A stretch of 64,000 nucleotides of DNA from Halarchaeoplasma sp046498385 (lineage in GTDB: Archaea; Thermoplasmatota; Thermoplasmata; Halarchaeoplasmatales; Halarchaeoplasmataceae). The stretch lies in contig JAWOAU010000074.1 in the NCBI GenBank assembly GCA_046498385.1, forward strand, positions 10,286 to 74,285. Reading direction: 5' to 3'. This document shows positions 17,465 to 26,631 of the stretch, piece by piece. Position numbers and translations under genes: made by a program. Each line of letters opens with the position of its first letter. Position 1 is the stretch's first letter. Below the pieces are notes generated by a model. It was not told the origin of the DNA. It did no database searches and saw only the letters and a program-made list of their open reading frames with translations.

Positions 17465-18076
17465 ATGGATTTGGACAGGACAGAGATGGGGATACTCAAG
17501 GCCCTGCAAAAGGATTCACGCAGGTCTATGCGATCTCTGGCAGATGAGTTAGATGTGAGCGTCCCCACCATCAGTACCAAGATCAAGGAGCTGGAGGATA
17601 TGGGTTTGATACAGGGATACGGCGCTCAGATCGATGTGAACATGCTGGGGTTGCACACCTTCGTACTGAATATAGACACCAGGCCCAACAGTTTGGAGTC
17701 GGTATCCCAAGAAATCCTGAACACACCTCAGGTTCGCAGTCTTTACGAACTGGACGGCGGCAGTTTGATGACTATATTATCTGTAGATGAGATGAGAGAA
17801 TTGGATAACATACTTCGGGAGCTCAAATCTATGGAAAGCATACTTGGATTCACCAGTTCCAGGGTAACCGGTACCTTTAGAGATCACGGCCCTGTTCTGG
17901 TTGAAGACCAAGCTTCTCTTGATTTGGACTGCTACTACTGCAAGGCCCATATTGAGGGCAAGCCGGTGAAACTGGAGATGGATGGAAAAAAGCATTACCT
18001 GTGCTGTGAGGTATGTGCAAGGGAGTATCGGAAAAAGTACGAGGCACTGAAGAAGAAATCTGAAAAACACCGGTAG
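17465..18076 (+). CDS. Lrp/AsnC-type transcription regulator with TRASH metal-sensing domain
   Basis: The 203-residue protein has a winged helix-turn-helix at the N-terminus (DRTEMGILKALQKDSRRSMR, then LADELDVSVPTIST), an AsnC-like middle domain, and a C-terminal TRASH domain with CYYC and LCCEVC cysteine pairs. This is the architecture of archaeal copper-responsive regulators such as CopR/CopT. ATG 17465 is chosen because the upstream in-frame part is AT-rich promoter sequence. It faces the copA operon, so it most likely controls it. Confidence 0.9.
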   Translation: MDLDRTEMGILKALQKDSRRSMRSLADELDVSVPTISTKIKELEDMGLIQGYGAQIDVNMLGLHTFVLNIDTRPNSLESVSQEILNTPQVRSLYELDGGSLMTILSVDEMRELDNILRELKSMESILGFTSSRVTGTFRDHGPVLVEDQASLDLDCYYCKAHIEGKPVKLEMDGKKHYLCCEVCAREYRKKYEALKKKSEKHR

Positions 18077-18280
18077 CTTTGAGGTTTTATATCTTCCAGA
18101 ATGGGAGTCCGCAGATTTGACTTGGTTCCACCGGCCAAAAATCAAATATTCAGGCTGATTTCAACTCACAAAAAGGCTACATATTATGATGAATTTCCAG
18201 ATAATTAATATCCACTGGACTCTAGCGAAAAAATATATATTATGTGTACATATTACCATTTTGAATACGGAGTTGAAAAC

Positions 18281-18769
18281 TTGCCTATAAAACACCAGAA
18301 TAAAATATTGGCCGTTTGTACGGCTACGATGCTCGTATTAATCATGATATTCTGGTTTGCTTTTTTTGACCGTGATATTGATTCCAACGAAGAAACCATC
18401 GTTTTGATAAACTCAAATGACGAACGAATTGAAATGACGGTTCTAATAGCCGAGTCCGCTAGCCAGCAGAAATTGGGGTTGATGAACCATGAATCACTTT
18501 GTAAATATTGCGGCATGTTATTTGTTTATGAAGAAGACGTGCACCATGGTTTTTGGATGAAAAATACGAAGATAGCGCTATCCATAGCCTTCATATCCAA
18601 AGACGGCATCATCATGGAGGTCCAAAATATGGAACCAGAAACGACTAATACTCATAAACCTGAAGAGCCTTATAGATATGCATTGGAGGTCAACCAAGGT
18701 TTCTTTCAAGAAGAAAGCATAACACCGGGAGACCTAGTTTCGATTCCAGCTCGGCTTCGTTATAACTGA
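18281..18769 (+). CDS. DUF192 family membrane-anchored protein
   Basis: About 162 residues: one N-terminal membrane helix (ILAVCTATMLVLIMIFWFAF), then a DUF192 domain with MNHESLCKYCGMLFVYEED, HHGFWMKNTKIALSIAFI and PYRYALEVNQGFF. DUF192 domains are extracellular and of unknown function. ATG 18242 is in frame but overlaps the AT-rich probable TATA box (18228-18240); TTG at 18281 has GGAG 8 nt upstream and lies just after the predicted transcription start, so it is preferred. Confidence 0.8.
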   Translation: MPIKHQNKILAVCTATMLVLIMIFWFAFFDRDIDSNEETIVLINSNDERIEMTVLIAESASQQKLGLMNHESLCKYCGMLFVYEEDVHHGFWMKNTKIALSIAFISKDGIIMEVQNMEPETTNTHKPEEPYRYALEVNQGFFQEESITPGDLVSIPARLRYN

Positions 18770-18854
18770 TCATAGTGCAATGGATATCATTTTCGTCAAA
18801 GGATGTGTGTATTTGATTAGAAATCTATAATTTAAATGCAACAACCAAAAAATA

Positions 18855-18864
18855 CCTATATAGG
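18855..18864 (+). promoter_or_regulatory. TATA box of acs, within a perfect palindrome
   Basis: CCTATATAGG is a 10-bp palindrome centred on the TATA box, about 50 bp before the acs ATG. This gives a leader of roughly 28 nt that contains AAGGTG at 18899-18904. The symmetry may be a coincidence or an operator. Confidence 0.45.
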
Positions 18865-18912
18865 AGATTGGTTTAGTGTTCTAATTGTCAAAGATTTAAA
18901 GGTGTTGAAACA

Positions 18913-20865
18913 ATGGCAGAAAAAGAAACACATATCGAAGCAAGGATGGAAGATACAAATATATATCCGCCTCCGGAAGAATTCAAGAAGAACGCTAACA
19001 TGAACGACCCAGGCATATACAAATATGCTGAGGAGAACTATGAAAAGTTCTGGGCCGAACGTGCAGAGAAGCTGCATTGGTATAAAAAGTGGGATAAGGT
19101 ACTAGAGTGGAATCCTCCATATGCCAAATGGTTCCTGAACGGCAAGATTAATGCATCTTACAACTGCGTGGACAGGCACATTGAGAACGGAAAGGGTGAC
19201 AAGACCGCCATAATTTGGGAAGGCGAGCCAACCGACGAATCTAGCAAGTATACTTACGCCGAGCTCAAGGACGAGGTCTGTAAGTTCGCCAACGGACTCA
19301 AGGAACTAGGGGTCGGAAAGGGAGACATAGTTACTTTTTACCTTCCCATGGTCCCCGAACTTGCTATAGGCCTGCTAGCTTGTGCCCGTATCGGTGCACC
19401 TCACAGCGTCGTATTCGGAGGCTTCTCTCCTAAAGCACTTAGAGACAGACTTCAGGATTCCAAATCAAAAGTGCTGGTAACCGCCGACGGATACTACCGG
19501 AGAGGAAAAAAGTTGAATATGTGGGAGAATGCGGTGGAGTCTTTGGAAGGCGCGGACTCCGTGAAAAAGGTAGTCATAGTTGACCGGCTCGGAAGGGACG
19601 ATATAACGATAGACGAAGGAAGGGATCATTACTATCACGAGCTCGTAGAGGATAAATCAACGGAATGCGAACCCGAGAAGATGGATTCTGAGGATATGTT
19701 GTTCCTCATGTATACCAGCGGTACCACAGGTAAACCAAAGGGTGTAGTACATACGACCGGAGGATATCTAACCGGAACCTCGACAACCCATAAATGGGTA
19801 TTCGATTTAAAGGAAGACGACATGTACTGGTGCACTGCTGATATCGGATGGATAACTGGTCACAGCTATATCGTATACGGTCCCCTAGCCAACGGTGCAA
19901 CAACAATAATGTACGAAGGCTCTCCGGATTATCCGGATAAAGATAGGTTCTGGCAGATAGTTGAAAAGTATGGTGTTACCTTACTCTATACCGCCCCAAC
20001 AGCAATAAGATTGTTCATGAAATGGGGTAAAGAGTATCCTGAAAGATGCGACCTTTCTACTCTCAGATTGTTGGGAAGTGTCGGTGAACCTATAAATCCG
20101 AAGGCATGGGAATGGTACCGAGATGTCATCGGCGGAGGTAAATGCCCCATAGTTGATACATGGTGGCAAACCGAAACCGGTATGATCCTGATAACTCCGC
20201 TCCCGGGTCTCACAGATCTAAAACCCGGCAGTGCGACAAAGCCATTCCCCGGTCTCAAGGCAGATATATACGATGCCGGTGGCAACAGCTTACCCCCTAA
20301 TCAGGGTGGATATCTGGTACTCAAACGACCTTGGCCTGCAATGCTGAGAACCCTGTACGAAGATCCTGAAAGATACGAGAAAACTTACTGGTCTGAGTAT
20401 GGTTCCGATATTTACTTTGCAGGTGACGGTGCTAGGGTGGACGAGGACGGTTACTTTTGGGTTGTCGGAAGGATAGACGACGTATTGAACGTTGCCGGAC
20501 ACAGACTCAGCACAATGGAGATGGAAAGTGCATTGGTTGACCATCCCGCCGTTGCCGAAGCAGCAGTTGTCGGTCGTCCGGATGATCTGAAAGGACACGT
20601 GCCGATGGCTTATGTAATCCTTGAAGGAAATAGAGAAAGTTCTGAAGAACTTGCTCAGGAACTACGGGCCCATGTAGGTGAGATTATAGGTCCCATCGGT
20701 AAGCCGGCCGACGTAAGATTCACCGATGATCTACCAAAGACTCGTTCCGGTAAGATCATGAGACGTATCTTGAAAAAGCTGGAAGCCGGAGAGGATTACG
20801 GCGACACATCCACACTCAGGAATCCTGAAATCGTGGAAGAGCTAAAGGCGCAGGTAGAACAGTAA
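18913..20865 (+). CDS. acs: Acetyl-CoA synthetase (AMP-forming)
   Basis: Activates acetate to acetyl-CoA with ATP. The 650-residue length fits. Visible motifs are the phosphate loop YTSGTTGKPKGVVHTTGGY, WWQTETGM, the hinge GRIDDVLNVAGHRL, and the C-terminal KTRSGKIMRRILKK with the catalytic lysine that is a target of acetylation in the family. It has its own promoter and a T-rich tail and is not in an operon. Confidence 0.97.
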   Translation: MAEKETHIEARMEDTNIYPPPEEFKKNANMNDPGIYKYAEENYEKFWAERAEKLHWYKKWDKVLEWNPPYAKWFLNGKINASYNCVDRHIENGKGDKTAIIWEGEPTDESSKYTYAELKDEVCKFANGLKELGVGKGDIVTFYLPMVPELAIGLLACARIGAPHSVVFGGFSPKALRDRLQDSKSKVLVTADGYYRRGKKLNMWENAVESLEGADSVKKVVIVDRLGRDDITIDEGRDHYYHELVEDKSTECEPEKMDSEDMLFLMYTSGTTGKPKGVVHTTGGYLTGTSTTHKWVFDLKEDDMYWCTADIGWITGHSYIVYGPLANGATTIMYEGSPDYPDKDRFWQIVEKYGVTLLYTAPTAIRLFMKWGKEYPERCDLSTLRLLGSVGEPINPKAWEWYRDVIGGGKCPIVDTWWQTETGMILITPLPGLTDLKPGSATKPFPGLKADIYDAGGNSLPPNQGGYLVLKRPWPAMLRTLYEDPERYEKTYWSEYGSDIYFAGDGARVDEDGYFWVVGRIDDVLNVAGHRLSTMEMESALVDHPAVAEAAVVGRPDDLKGHVPMAYVILEGNRESSEELAQELRAHVGEIIGPIGKPADVRFTDDLPKTRSGKIMRRILKKLEAGEDYGDTSTLRNPEIVEELKAQVEQ

Positions 20866-20881
20866 AACCCCCTTCCCTCCC

Positions 20882-20901
20882 CTTTTTTTCTTATTTTTTT
20901 T
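20882..20901 (+). terminator. T-rich terminator after acs
   Basis: Two T-runs (seven and nine T, joined by CTTA) lie about 16 bp after the acs stop and run into the end of the convergent methyltransferase gene. Confidence 0.5.
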
Positions 20902-21532
20902 CACAACCGTAGAGATATACCATGCCGTACATGTAGTATTCTTTACGCATCACTTGGAAGTGATCCTGGATCCTTCGGTATATATCCCTATCCATATGTG
21001 TTCTGCCGAATATCTTGGCCGACAGCATCATGGGGTAGAAAAAGTATCTGGAAAAATTCCCCTTTGGTCGTCCAGTATCCAATATCACCATGTACCCGTC
21101 TTCTTTAAGTATGCGTTTGCATTCTTTGATAGCTTTTGTGGGGTCAGGCACGGTTGTAAACGTAAAGGTGGTTATTATCCTGTCAAAATGGTCTGCGGGG
21201 AATTTGGAATCCTCAATATCGTCTTTAACAATGGATACCTTATGGTCCACATTTTCCCTAACAGCGCGTTTTTTGGCTCTTCTGAGCATCCCCTTGCTGA
21301 TGTCGGTCCCTACCACGTGTCCATCTTCCAATCGATCTACAATCTCCGGAAGTATATAACCGCTTCCGGTGCCCACGTCGAGCACCAACTCACCTCCCTG
21401 TAGATTTAACATATCTATGGAGCGGCTTCTCCAACATTTCTGTGGTCGGGAGATCAAAGGAAAATTGTCCACAGCATCGTAAAAGGGGCTCCAAACGTCA
21501 TATCTGGAAGCGACCTTTTCCTTGGAAGACAT
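20891..21532 (-). CDS. Class I SAM-dependent methyltransferase
   Basis: The 213-residue protein has the Rossmann SAM site LVLDVGTGSGYILPEI (about 48-63), an acidic residue at the end of strand 2 (VVGTDIS), a DDIEDSKFP segment and the PDPTKAIKECKRILKEDGYMVI motif of UbiE/COQ5-like enzymes. Substrate cannot be told from sequence; small molecules, lipids or quinone-like head groups are possible. No operon partner is evident. Confidence 0.85.
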   Translation of the reverse strand: MSSKEKVASRYDVWSPFYDAVDNFPLISRPQKCWRSRSIDMLNLQGGELVLDVGTGSGYILPEIVDRLEDGHVVGTDISKGMLRRAKKRAVRENVDHKVSIVKDDIEDSKFPADHFDRIITTFTFTTVPDPTKAIKECKRILKEDGYMVILDTGRPKGNFSRYFFYPMMLSAKIFGRTHMDRDIYRRIQDHFQVMRKEYYMYGMVYLYGCEKK

Positions 21533-21587
21533 CTACTTACTATTGGATTTAACATATTTCAAACCTTCGGAGGTATCTGAACACTCA

Positions 21588-22550
21588 TCACACTACAGTC
21601 ATCAGTCCGAAGGTGAAATCTCCGTAAACCACCACATAACTGAATATATAACCCAGGATAACTCCTGAATTGAGGAGGGGGAGTCCGGCTTGAGGATTTC
21701 CTTTCAGTACGTACCCCATGAGTACCGTCAGCCCTATGACTGCGCCACAGATGGAGCCAAATGCTACCAGAAGTGGGCCGTAGAGCCCTCCGAAGGTGAT
21801 CGGTTCCAAGTACATGAAAGCGGAAACCGGCAGTATTCCCGGGATTATCATGTCTCCCAGGCCGATGAAGGTGGCATCCAATCCCTTTGACTTCTTTCCT
21901 TTTTTGGATACCAGTTTCTTTTTTTCCTCGTTTTTAAAAGAATATTTCATATCCGTAGGAAATACCAGCAGCACCGGCGTTTTCATCTTCATGACGCCGT
22001 CGGCCAATGTAAGCATGTGTTTGGTTTTGTATACTGAGATGGCGTCGTAGGCTGCCAGTGCGATCAGCAGTACGAATACTGGCAGAATACCGAGGCTGAA
22101 GCCGAAGATCGCTGCGATCCCGGCACCCATGATTAGCCCCAAACCGTTTATAACGTACCATTCAGGGTGAAGGTAAAGCAGGGCCGTGAGCAGGGCGGTG
22201 GTAACTATGGCAAAGGTCGACGGTAGATCGATCCAGACATTGGATACCAGTACCCTGTAGGGTATGAAGGTTAAATATATTGGGTAGAATACATAGAACA
22301 TTGTCAAGGCTACAACGGCTAGTATCATGTATTGAAGAAAATTACCTTTGGTATACTTCATCACCAGCAGGAGTGCGCCGGTAAATACTATCAAAAATCC
22401 GACGTATATCAGTGGGTTAACCGGGTCGTCAACATCTTCTCCAAAGGCTTTGTACTCCTCGGGATAGAGATTAACAACAGTCAATGCCAGCATATGGGTT
22501 AAAACCATCATGCAGGCGATTGCTACCACGGACAGATGCTCTTTTTTCAA
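21588..22550 (-). CDS. Presenilin-like intramembrane aspartyl protease (PSH)
   Basis: A 320-residue protein with about nine membrane helices. The two catalytic aspartates are in AAYDAIS (YD motif) and GLGDMIIPG (GxGD motif), and LPLLNSG near the C-terminus corresponds to the PAL region. Archaeal PSH proteases cleave within membrane helices. The gene overlaps the aIF2-beta gene by 4 bp (ATGA), so the two are translationally coupled. Confidence 0.92.
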   Translation of the reverse strand: MKKEHLSVVAIACMMVLTHMLALTVVNLYPEEYKAFGEDVDDPVNPLIYVGFLIVFTGALLLVMKYTKGNFLQYMILAVVALTMFYVFYPIYLTFIPYRVLVSNVWIDLPSTFAIVTTALLTALLYLHPEWYVINGLGLIMGAGIAAIFGFSLGILPVFVLLIALAAYDAISVYKTKHMLTLADGVMKMKTPVLLVFPTDMKYSFKNEEKKKLVSKKGKKSKGLDATFIGLGDMIIPGILPVSAFMYLEPITFGGLYGPLLVAFGSICGAVIGLTVLMGYVLKGNPQAGLPLLNSGVILGYIFSYVVVYGDFTFGLMTVV

Positions 22551-23191
22551 TCAGACCCCTCGCTCATGAGGGTACCGAAGGCCAGTGTACCTGTAACGTT
22601 GTTGATCCTGACCTTAACCATTTCGCCTTTAGTGGTACCGGGAACGTATATTACATATTTTCCCTTTCTTGCCATACCGTCACCTTCCCTTCCGATATCC
22701 TGTATAAGTACCTGGTAGACCTCGCCCTGCTTCAGTTCCTTGTCCTCTATGGCCTGTACCTTTTTCTTCTTTCCCCTGATCGGTCGATGTGCTCCGCAGG
22801 CGTCGCACTGAAGTATTGTTATCCGGTCCTCCTTGACCAGCCTCGTATCCGGTTTTCCACACTCGGAACACAGAACGTATCGATCTATGAAATTTTCAAT
22901 CTTTTCTTCTATCTTCTTTGAACCTAGTTTGCCTTTGAATGTAGCCCTACCGCTTTCTTCTATCTCTCCTGCGGTTCCCAATTCCCTGAGCAGGTATTTG
23001 AGTACTCTATCGCTGTTTCTATTTATAGTATCTATTATCTCTGAGAAATTTCGGAATATGGTGGTGTTCCCTTCTACAAACGAGTCTACCGGCGGTACCT
23101 GGAATCGTTCGTGATGAGAGATATCCTCCGGTAATTTTTTTCTTGCCCGTTTCAGCAGTTCATCGTAATCCTCAGACGGTTCTTCACACAT
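22547..23191 (-). CDS. Translation initiation factor aIF2 beta with C-terminal TRAM domain
   Basis: Subunit of the factor that delivers initiator tRNA. The first 140 residues match aIF2-beta: ERFQVPPVDSFVEGNTTI, the helix-rich core RNSDRVLKYLLRELG, and a C-x2-C zinc ribbon (CSEC, CDAC) ending in HRPIRG. A TRAM RNA-binding domain follows (GREGDGMARKGKYVIYV ... KVRINNVTGTLAFG). This fusion is known in several euryarchaea. It is the first gene of a pair with the PSH protease. Confidence 0.94.
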   Translation of the reverse strand: MCEEPSEDYDELLKRARKKLPEDISHHERFQVPPVDSFVEGNTTIFRNFSEIIDTINRNSDRVLKYLLRELGTAGEIEESGRATFKGKLGSKKIEEKIENFIDRYVLCSECGKPDTRLVKEDRITILQCDACGAHRPIRGKKKKVQAIEDKELKQGEVYQVLIQDIGREGDGMARKGKYVIYVPGTTKGEMVKVRINNVTGTLAFGTLMSEGSD

Positions 23192-23275
23192 ACTCCGATG
23201 TAAGATACTGATGTTTAAATATGTGTCGGTTTTCGAGCGGGAAATCTTAATAATAGAAAAGGAAATAGTCTCCTC

Positions 23276-24247
23276 ATGACCATTGAGCTCTTGATGTGGA
23301 CCTGTGCTTTAGTTGCAGGTGTAATAATATTGGTCAAGGGAGCGGACATAATGGTCGATGGAGGTGCTAGGACAGCAGTATATCTGGGTGTACCGGCCAT
23401 TATCATAGGTTTGACCGTCGTATCTTTTGGTACCTCACTACCTGAACTAGCTTCAAGTTTAAATGCATTGTCCAAGGGAAAAGATGGCATCTCCGTGGGA
23501 AATGTAATTGGATCCAATATAGCTAATGTCCTTTTGGTACTCGGTGTCAGTTCAATCATCTCCCCCATATCCGTGGATAAAAAGTTGATGAAAAGGGAAC
23601 TGCCTATAGTGTTTTTAGCAATGGCATTGTTGATATTCTTCTCCACCGGAATTGGTATCTCCCCTTTGGAGGGATCAATATTAGTAATTGTATTTGCGTT
23701 ATATATGGGGTATTTTATTCATACGGCGATCAAATCTGATGAAAGAAAATTAGTGCGTGAAAGGATAGTTAGAAACCAGCGTCATGGTGTTACGGATTTG
23801 TTTCCAAAACGAGATATTACAAAGATAATAGTAGGTATATGTGGAATAATAATTGGTTCGGAATTGATGATTCGCGGGGGGATTTTCTACGCGGGACACT
23901 TCAACCTGTCCGAGGGCTTGATTGGACTCTCCATTATCGCTATTGGCACCTCTTTACCCGAGCTTGCAGCTTCCGGGATGGCAGCCTATAAAAATGAGCC
24001 CAGTATATCGGTTGGAAATGTCATCGGTTCAAACATTTTCAATATTCTGTTGGTACTGGGGGTATGTGCACTGATAACCCCCCTTACTTTTTCTTATGAA
24101 CTGTACATAAGCGTATTGATAATGATTTTTGTTACCGTTATCATCGTGTTTTTCTCCTTTACCGGCAGGGTGTTATCAAGGTTCCAGGGAGGCCTCATGG
24201 TGCTGGGATACGGACTGTATATGGTCTATCTCTGTATCCCTTTTTAA
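23276..24247 (+). CDS. CaCA-family sodium/calcium antiporter
   Basis: A 323-residue, ten-helix transporter with the two inverted alpha repeats of the family: GTSLPELASSLNA with SVGNVIGSNIANVLLVLG in the first half and GTSLPELAASGMAA with SVGNVIGSNIFNILLVLG in the second. The paired acidic residues bind cations. It probably exchanges Ca2+ or K+ for Na+ across the membrane. It is a single gene divergent from aIF2-beta. Confidence 0.94.
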   Translation: MTIELLMWTCALVAGVIILVKGADIMVDGGARTAVYLGVPAIIIGLTVVSFGTSLPELASSLNALSKGKDGISVGNVIGSNIANVLLVLGVSSIISPISVDKKLMKRELPIVFLAMALLIFFSTGIGISPLEGSILVIVFALYMGYFIHTAIKSDERKLVRERIVRNQRHGVTDLFPKRDITKIIVGICGIIIGSELMIRGGIFYAGHFNLSEGLIGLSIIAIGTSLPELAASGMAAYKNEPSISVGNVIGSNIFNILLVLGVCALITPLTFSYELYISVLIMIFVTVIIVFFSFTGRVLSRFQGGLMVLGYGLYMVYLCIPF

Positions 24248-24331
24248 CACGCGGGAGTTTCTGACTCTATGAGTAACAATGCTGTTGTATTTTTCCTCTT
24301 TTTTCCGTATCCTCACAACCCTTTACACGGC

Positions 24332-24586
24332 TCAATGAATAAGACGTATACTCTTCAACCTCGTTCTTGGCGATAAGTCCGTAATATAGGGGCACCGCCA
24401 CGGATACAAGGCATGGAGCACTAGAAGGGAGATGACGATGATGATAAATAGTGCGAGCAACGCCGAAACTAACACGAGTAATATGTAGTTGTAGAATAAA
24501 TGTATTGCGGCAATACATAATAAGGCCGCTAGAACTAAAATTAGGGAATTCGCTCTAGATATTTTTTCATCCGGCGTTGTATACAT
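24332..24586 (-). CDS. Small membrane protein of unknown function
   Basis: Eighty-four residues, mostly two strongly hydrophobic helices (ANSLILVLAALLCIAAIH and LLVLVSALLALFIIIVISLL) followed by a short basic tail. No family is recognised. In-frame TTG 24595 is possible but ATG 24586 is the better start. Codon pattern and position between unrelated genes give only modest support. Confidence 0.45.
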   Translation of the reverse strand: MYTTPDEKISRANSLILVLAALLCIAAIHLFYNYILLVLVSALLALFIIIVISLLVLHALYPWRCPYITDLSPRTRLKSIRLIH

Positions 24587-24807
24587 GTATCTCAAAACTT
24601 GAAGTTAAGTCCCTTCGTATTCACATTCAGATCGCTGTTTGAGTTATTACTGCTTTCTCTTTATCTAGGTAAGTAGGGTATCAAAACACTCGCAAAGGTT
24701 CTAGCGGTCATAGATTGCAGCATTATCTTTCCAGAGCCCTTTAGATGTTTTAAAATTGCCTAGAATACATACGAAAAATTGATTACCTTTTCCACTATGT
24801 TATTAGC

Positions 24808-25344
24808 ATGACCATAACGACTTCCAAACCTGATCATATAGAGAAAGAGCATAAAATGCGGAAGCTTAAGATATGGCGGGATGTTGTAGGCCTTTCGATC
24901 ATTGCAGCCTTTATAATCCTTGTATTTTTTTATGAAATGGATCTTTGGGTCAGAACCGCACTAGTCCTTTTAGGGGCGGTATATTTGATATATACCATGA
25001 CCAAATTGAAAAATTCTATGAAGCAGTATTACTCCTTGCACGATGACCTTGTGGTAAAAAACGGACACATAACAAAAGTCAATTCCAAGATCGGGCGAAA
25101 GGTATGGAAGATGCCTCTGGAACATGTTGTAAAAGTATGCCCTAACATAAAAGGTATGCCGAACACTCTTTATGTTTTGTTTGAAAGAGATGGTAAAAAG
25201 GGTGCGGAGAATTTTTATAAACATCGGATAAAAAATCCCGAAGACGTTGAAAAATTGCTGGAAGAAAGGGGTTTATTGGAGGAAAAATACATTTCGGTAG
25301 ATGATTTGAAGCGCTCTATAGAGTCGAATATAGAAGAAACATAA
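24808..25344 (+). CDS. Two-helix membrane protein with a PH-like cytosolic domain
   Basis: The 178-residue protein has a basic N-terminus, two adjacent membrane helices (about 27-43 and 48-64) and a soluble part with strands SLHDDLVVKNGHITKV and WKMPLEHVVKVCPN that resembles bacterial-type PH domains. Function is unknown. It stands 140 bp ahead of the hydrogenase operon but has its own 3' A/T-rich stretch, so cotranscription is unlikely. Confidence 0.65.
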   Translation: MTITTSKPDHIEKEHKMRKLKIWRDVVGLSIIAAFIILVFFYEMDLWVRTALVLLGAVYLIYTMTKLKNSMKQYYSLHDDLVVKNGHITKVNSKIGRKVWKMPLEHVVKVCPNIKGMPNTLYVLFERDGKKGAENFYKHRIKNPEDVEKLLEERGLLEEKYISVDDLKRSIESNIEET

Positions 25345-25425
25345 CAAAAATCTTAAATATTTTTGAATTATCGCACCACATGCATGAACCCGGCGGCGGA
25401 TTATCTATCGAAAAAAATATACAAA

Positions 25426-25459
25426 TTTTATAAAAAGTTACCTCTCTACCCGTACGGGT
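25426..25459 (+). promoter_or_regulatory. Promoter of the mbh operon with a 12-bp palindrome
   Basis: TTTTATAAA at 25426-25434 is a strong TATA box. About 25 bp downstream the perfect palindrome ACCCGTACGGGT (25448-25459) covers the expected transcription start, a position suited to repressor binding. The regulator is unknown; it does not look like the SurR site of Thermococcales. Confidence 0.5.
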
Positions 25460-25484
25460 TGATTCTAAAAACGGAGAAATAATT

Positions 25485-26006
25485 ATGAAAAAATCCAAAG
25501 CATTCACCTCAACGTTCTTGTTCGCACTGTTTGTGTACCTATTCCTGACCCTTGCGGCCGGCCGGTCCATGGTGGAGGGAACTATTCTTTGGAGTCTAGA
25601 AGAGTTGATACTAGGGATATCCATCGCTTTGATAGTCGGTGTTGTAGCTAGTGATATCCTATGTCGCTCGGGTAGCTACAGGATGTTGAATCCGGTGAGA
25701 TGGGTTATAATGCTCTTGTACTGCATTCCTTTGTTCATTGAAATGATCAAGGCCAACTTTGATGTGGCCTACCGGGTGATAACCGGTAAGATAGAGCCAG
25801 GTATAGTTAGGATCAAACCGAACTTGAAAACGGACTTGGGTATAACCGTCCTTGCAAACTCCATCACACTTACACCAGGCACGTTAACTGTTGATGTTGA
25901 CGATGAGAATGGGGACCTTTACATACACTGGATCAAGGTGGGCAAAAGTCCCACAAAGAGTATCGCCGGAAAGTTCATACCATGGATAAGGAGGTTTGCG
26001 GAATGA
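25485..26006 (+). CDS. mbhA: Mbh subunit A (MrpE/MnhE-like)
   Basis: First gene of the 14-gene operon. The 173-residue protein has membrane helices at about 7-25, 35-55 and 70-85 and the MnhE signature PVRWVIMLLYCIPLFIEMIK with LGITVLANSITLTPGTLTVD. Such subunits belong to the Mrp-type sodium/proton antiporter part of the hydrogenase. Its stop overlaps the next ATG by 4 bp. Confidence 0.93.
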   Translation: MKKSKAFTSTFLFALFVYLFLTLAAGRSMVEGTILWSLEELILGISIALIVGVVASDILCRSGSYRMLNPVRWVIMLLYCIPLFIEMIKANFDVAYRVITGKIEPGIVRIKPNLKTDLGITVLANSITLTPGTLTVDVDDENGDLYIHWIKVGKSPTKSIAGKFIPWIRRFAE

Positions 26007-26272
26007 ATCTATCATTTGAGTTTTATTTGGTGGTAGGCGTCTTTATCCTTTACATATTGATATCCATAATGAGGATATTCTTAGGCCCCACAGCTGCGGA
26101 TAGAACAGTCGCCCTTGATACCATAAATACTCTGGTTGTGGCCAGCATGGTGGGACTAGGTGCCGCTACCTGGGAAACACTTTTCATTGACATAGCCATC
26201 GTCTACGCGATACTTTCTTTCGTAACAACTCTTTACATAGCCAAATACCTAGAAGGGGTGAATAACGAATGA
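26003..26272 (+). CDS. mbhB: Mbh subunit B (MrpF/MnhF-like)
   Basis: Eighty-nine residues with three membrane helices and the MnhF pattern IMRIFLGPTAADRTVALDTINT. ATG 26003 is preceded by GGAGG at 25990-25994 and overlaps the mbhA stop; an upstream in-frame ATG at 25982 lies inside mbhA and is less likely. Part of the ion-translocating module. Confidence 0.93.
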   Translation: MNLSFEFYLVVGVFILYILISIMRIFLGPTAADRTVALDTINTLVVASMVGLGAATWETLFIDIAIVYAILSFVTTLYIAKYLEGVNNE

Positions 26273-26631
26273 TTGTCATAACTATTCTTTACATATTGTT
26301 AATAGTCTCCCTGGTTTTCAACGGCTTGGGAGTGATAGGCCTGCACAGATTCCCAGATGTTTACACTCGACTGCACGCGGCTACGAAGTGCACCACCTTT
26401 GGTACCATCTTCATGACCTTTGCAGTAATGGCTTACAGTATATACATGTATTTACAGAATTCAGGTTCGGACCAGTATTTGAACATGGCCCTACACACGC
26501 TGGCCGCCTTGGTTGCCATACTTGTTACCAACCCCACCGGCGCCCACGCAATTGCTAGGGCGGCCCACCGGATCGGAATCAAGCCTAGATTTGCATCAGT
26601 CGATCATCTGGAAAAAAGGAGGGGAAAATAG
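26269..26631 (+). CDS. mbhC: Mbh subunit C (MrpG/MnhG-like)
   Basis: The 120-residue protein has three membrane helices and the MnhG signature GVIGLHRFPDVYTRLHAATKC followed by TLAALVAILVTNPTGAHAIARAA. It overlaps mbhB by 4 bp. Antiporter-module subunit. Confidence 0.94.
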   Translation: MIVITILYILLIVSLVFNGLGVIGLHRFPDVYTRLHAATKCTTFGTIFMTFAVMAYSIYMYLQNSGSDQYLNMALHTLAALVAILVTNPTGAHAIARAAHRIGIKPRFASVDHLEKRRGK

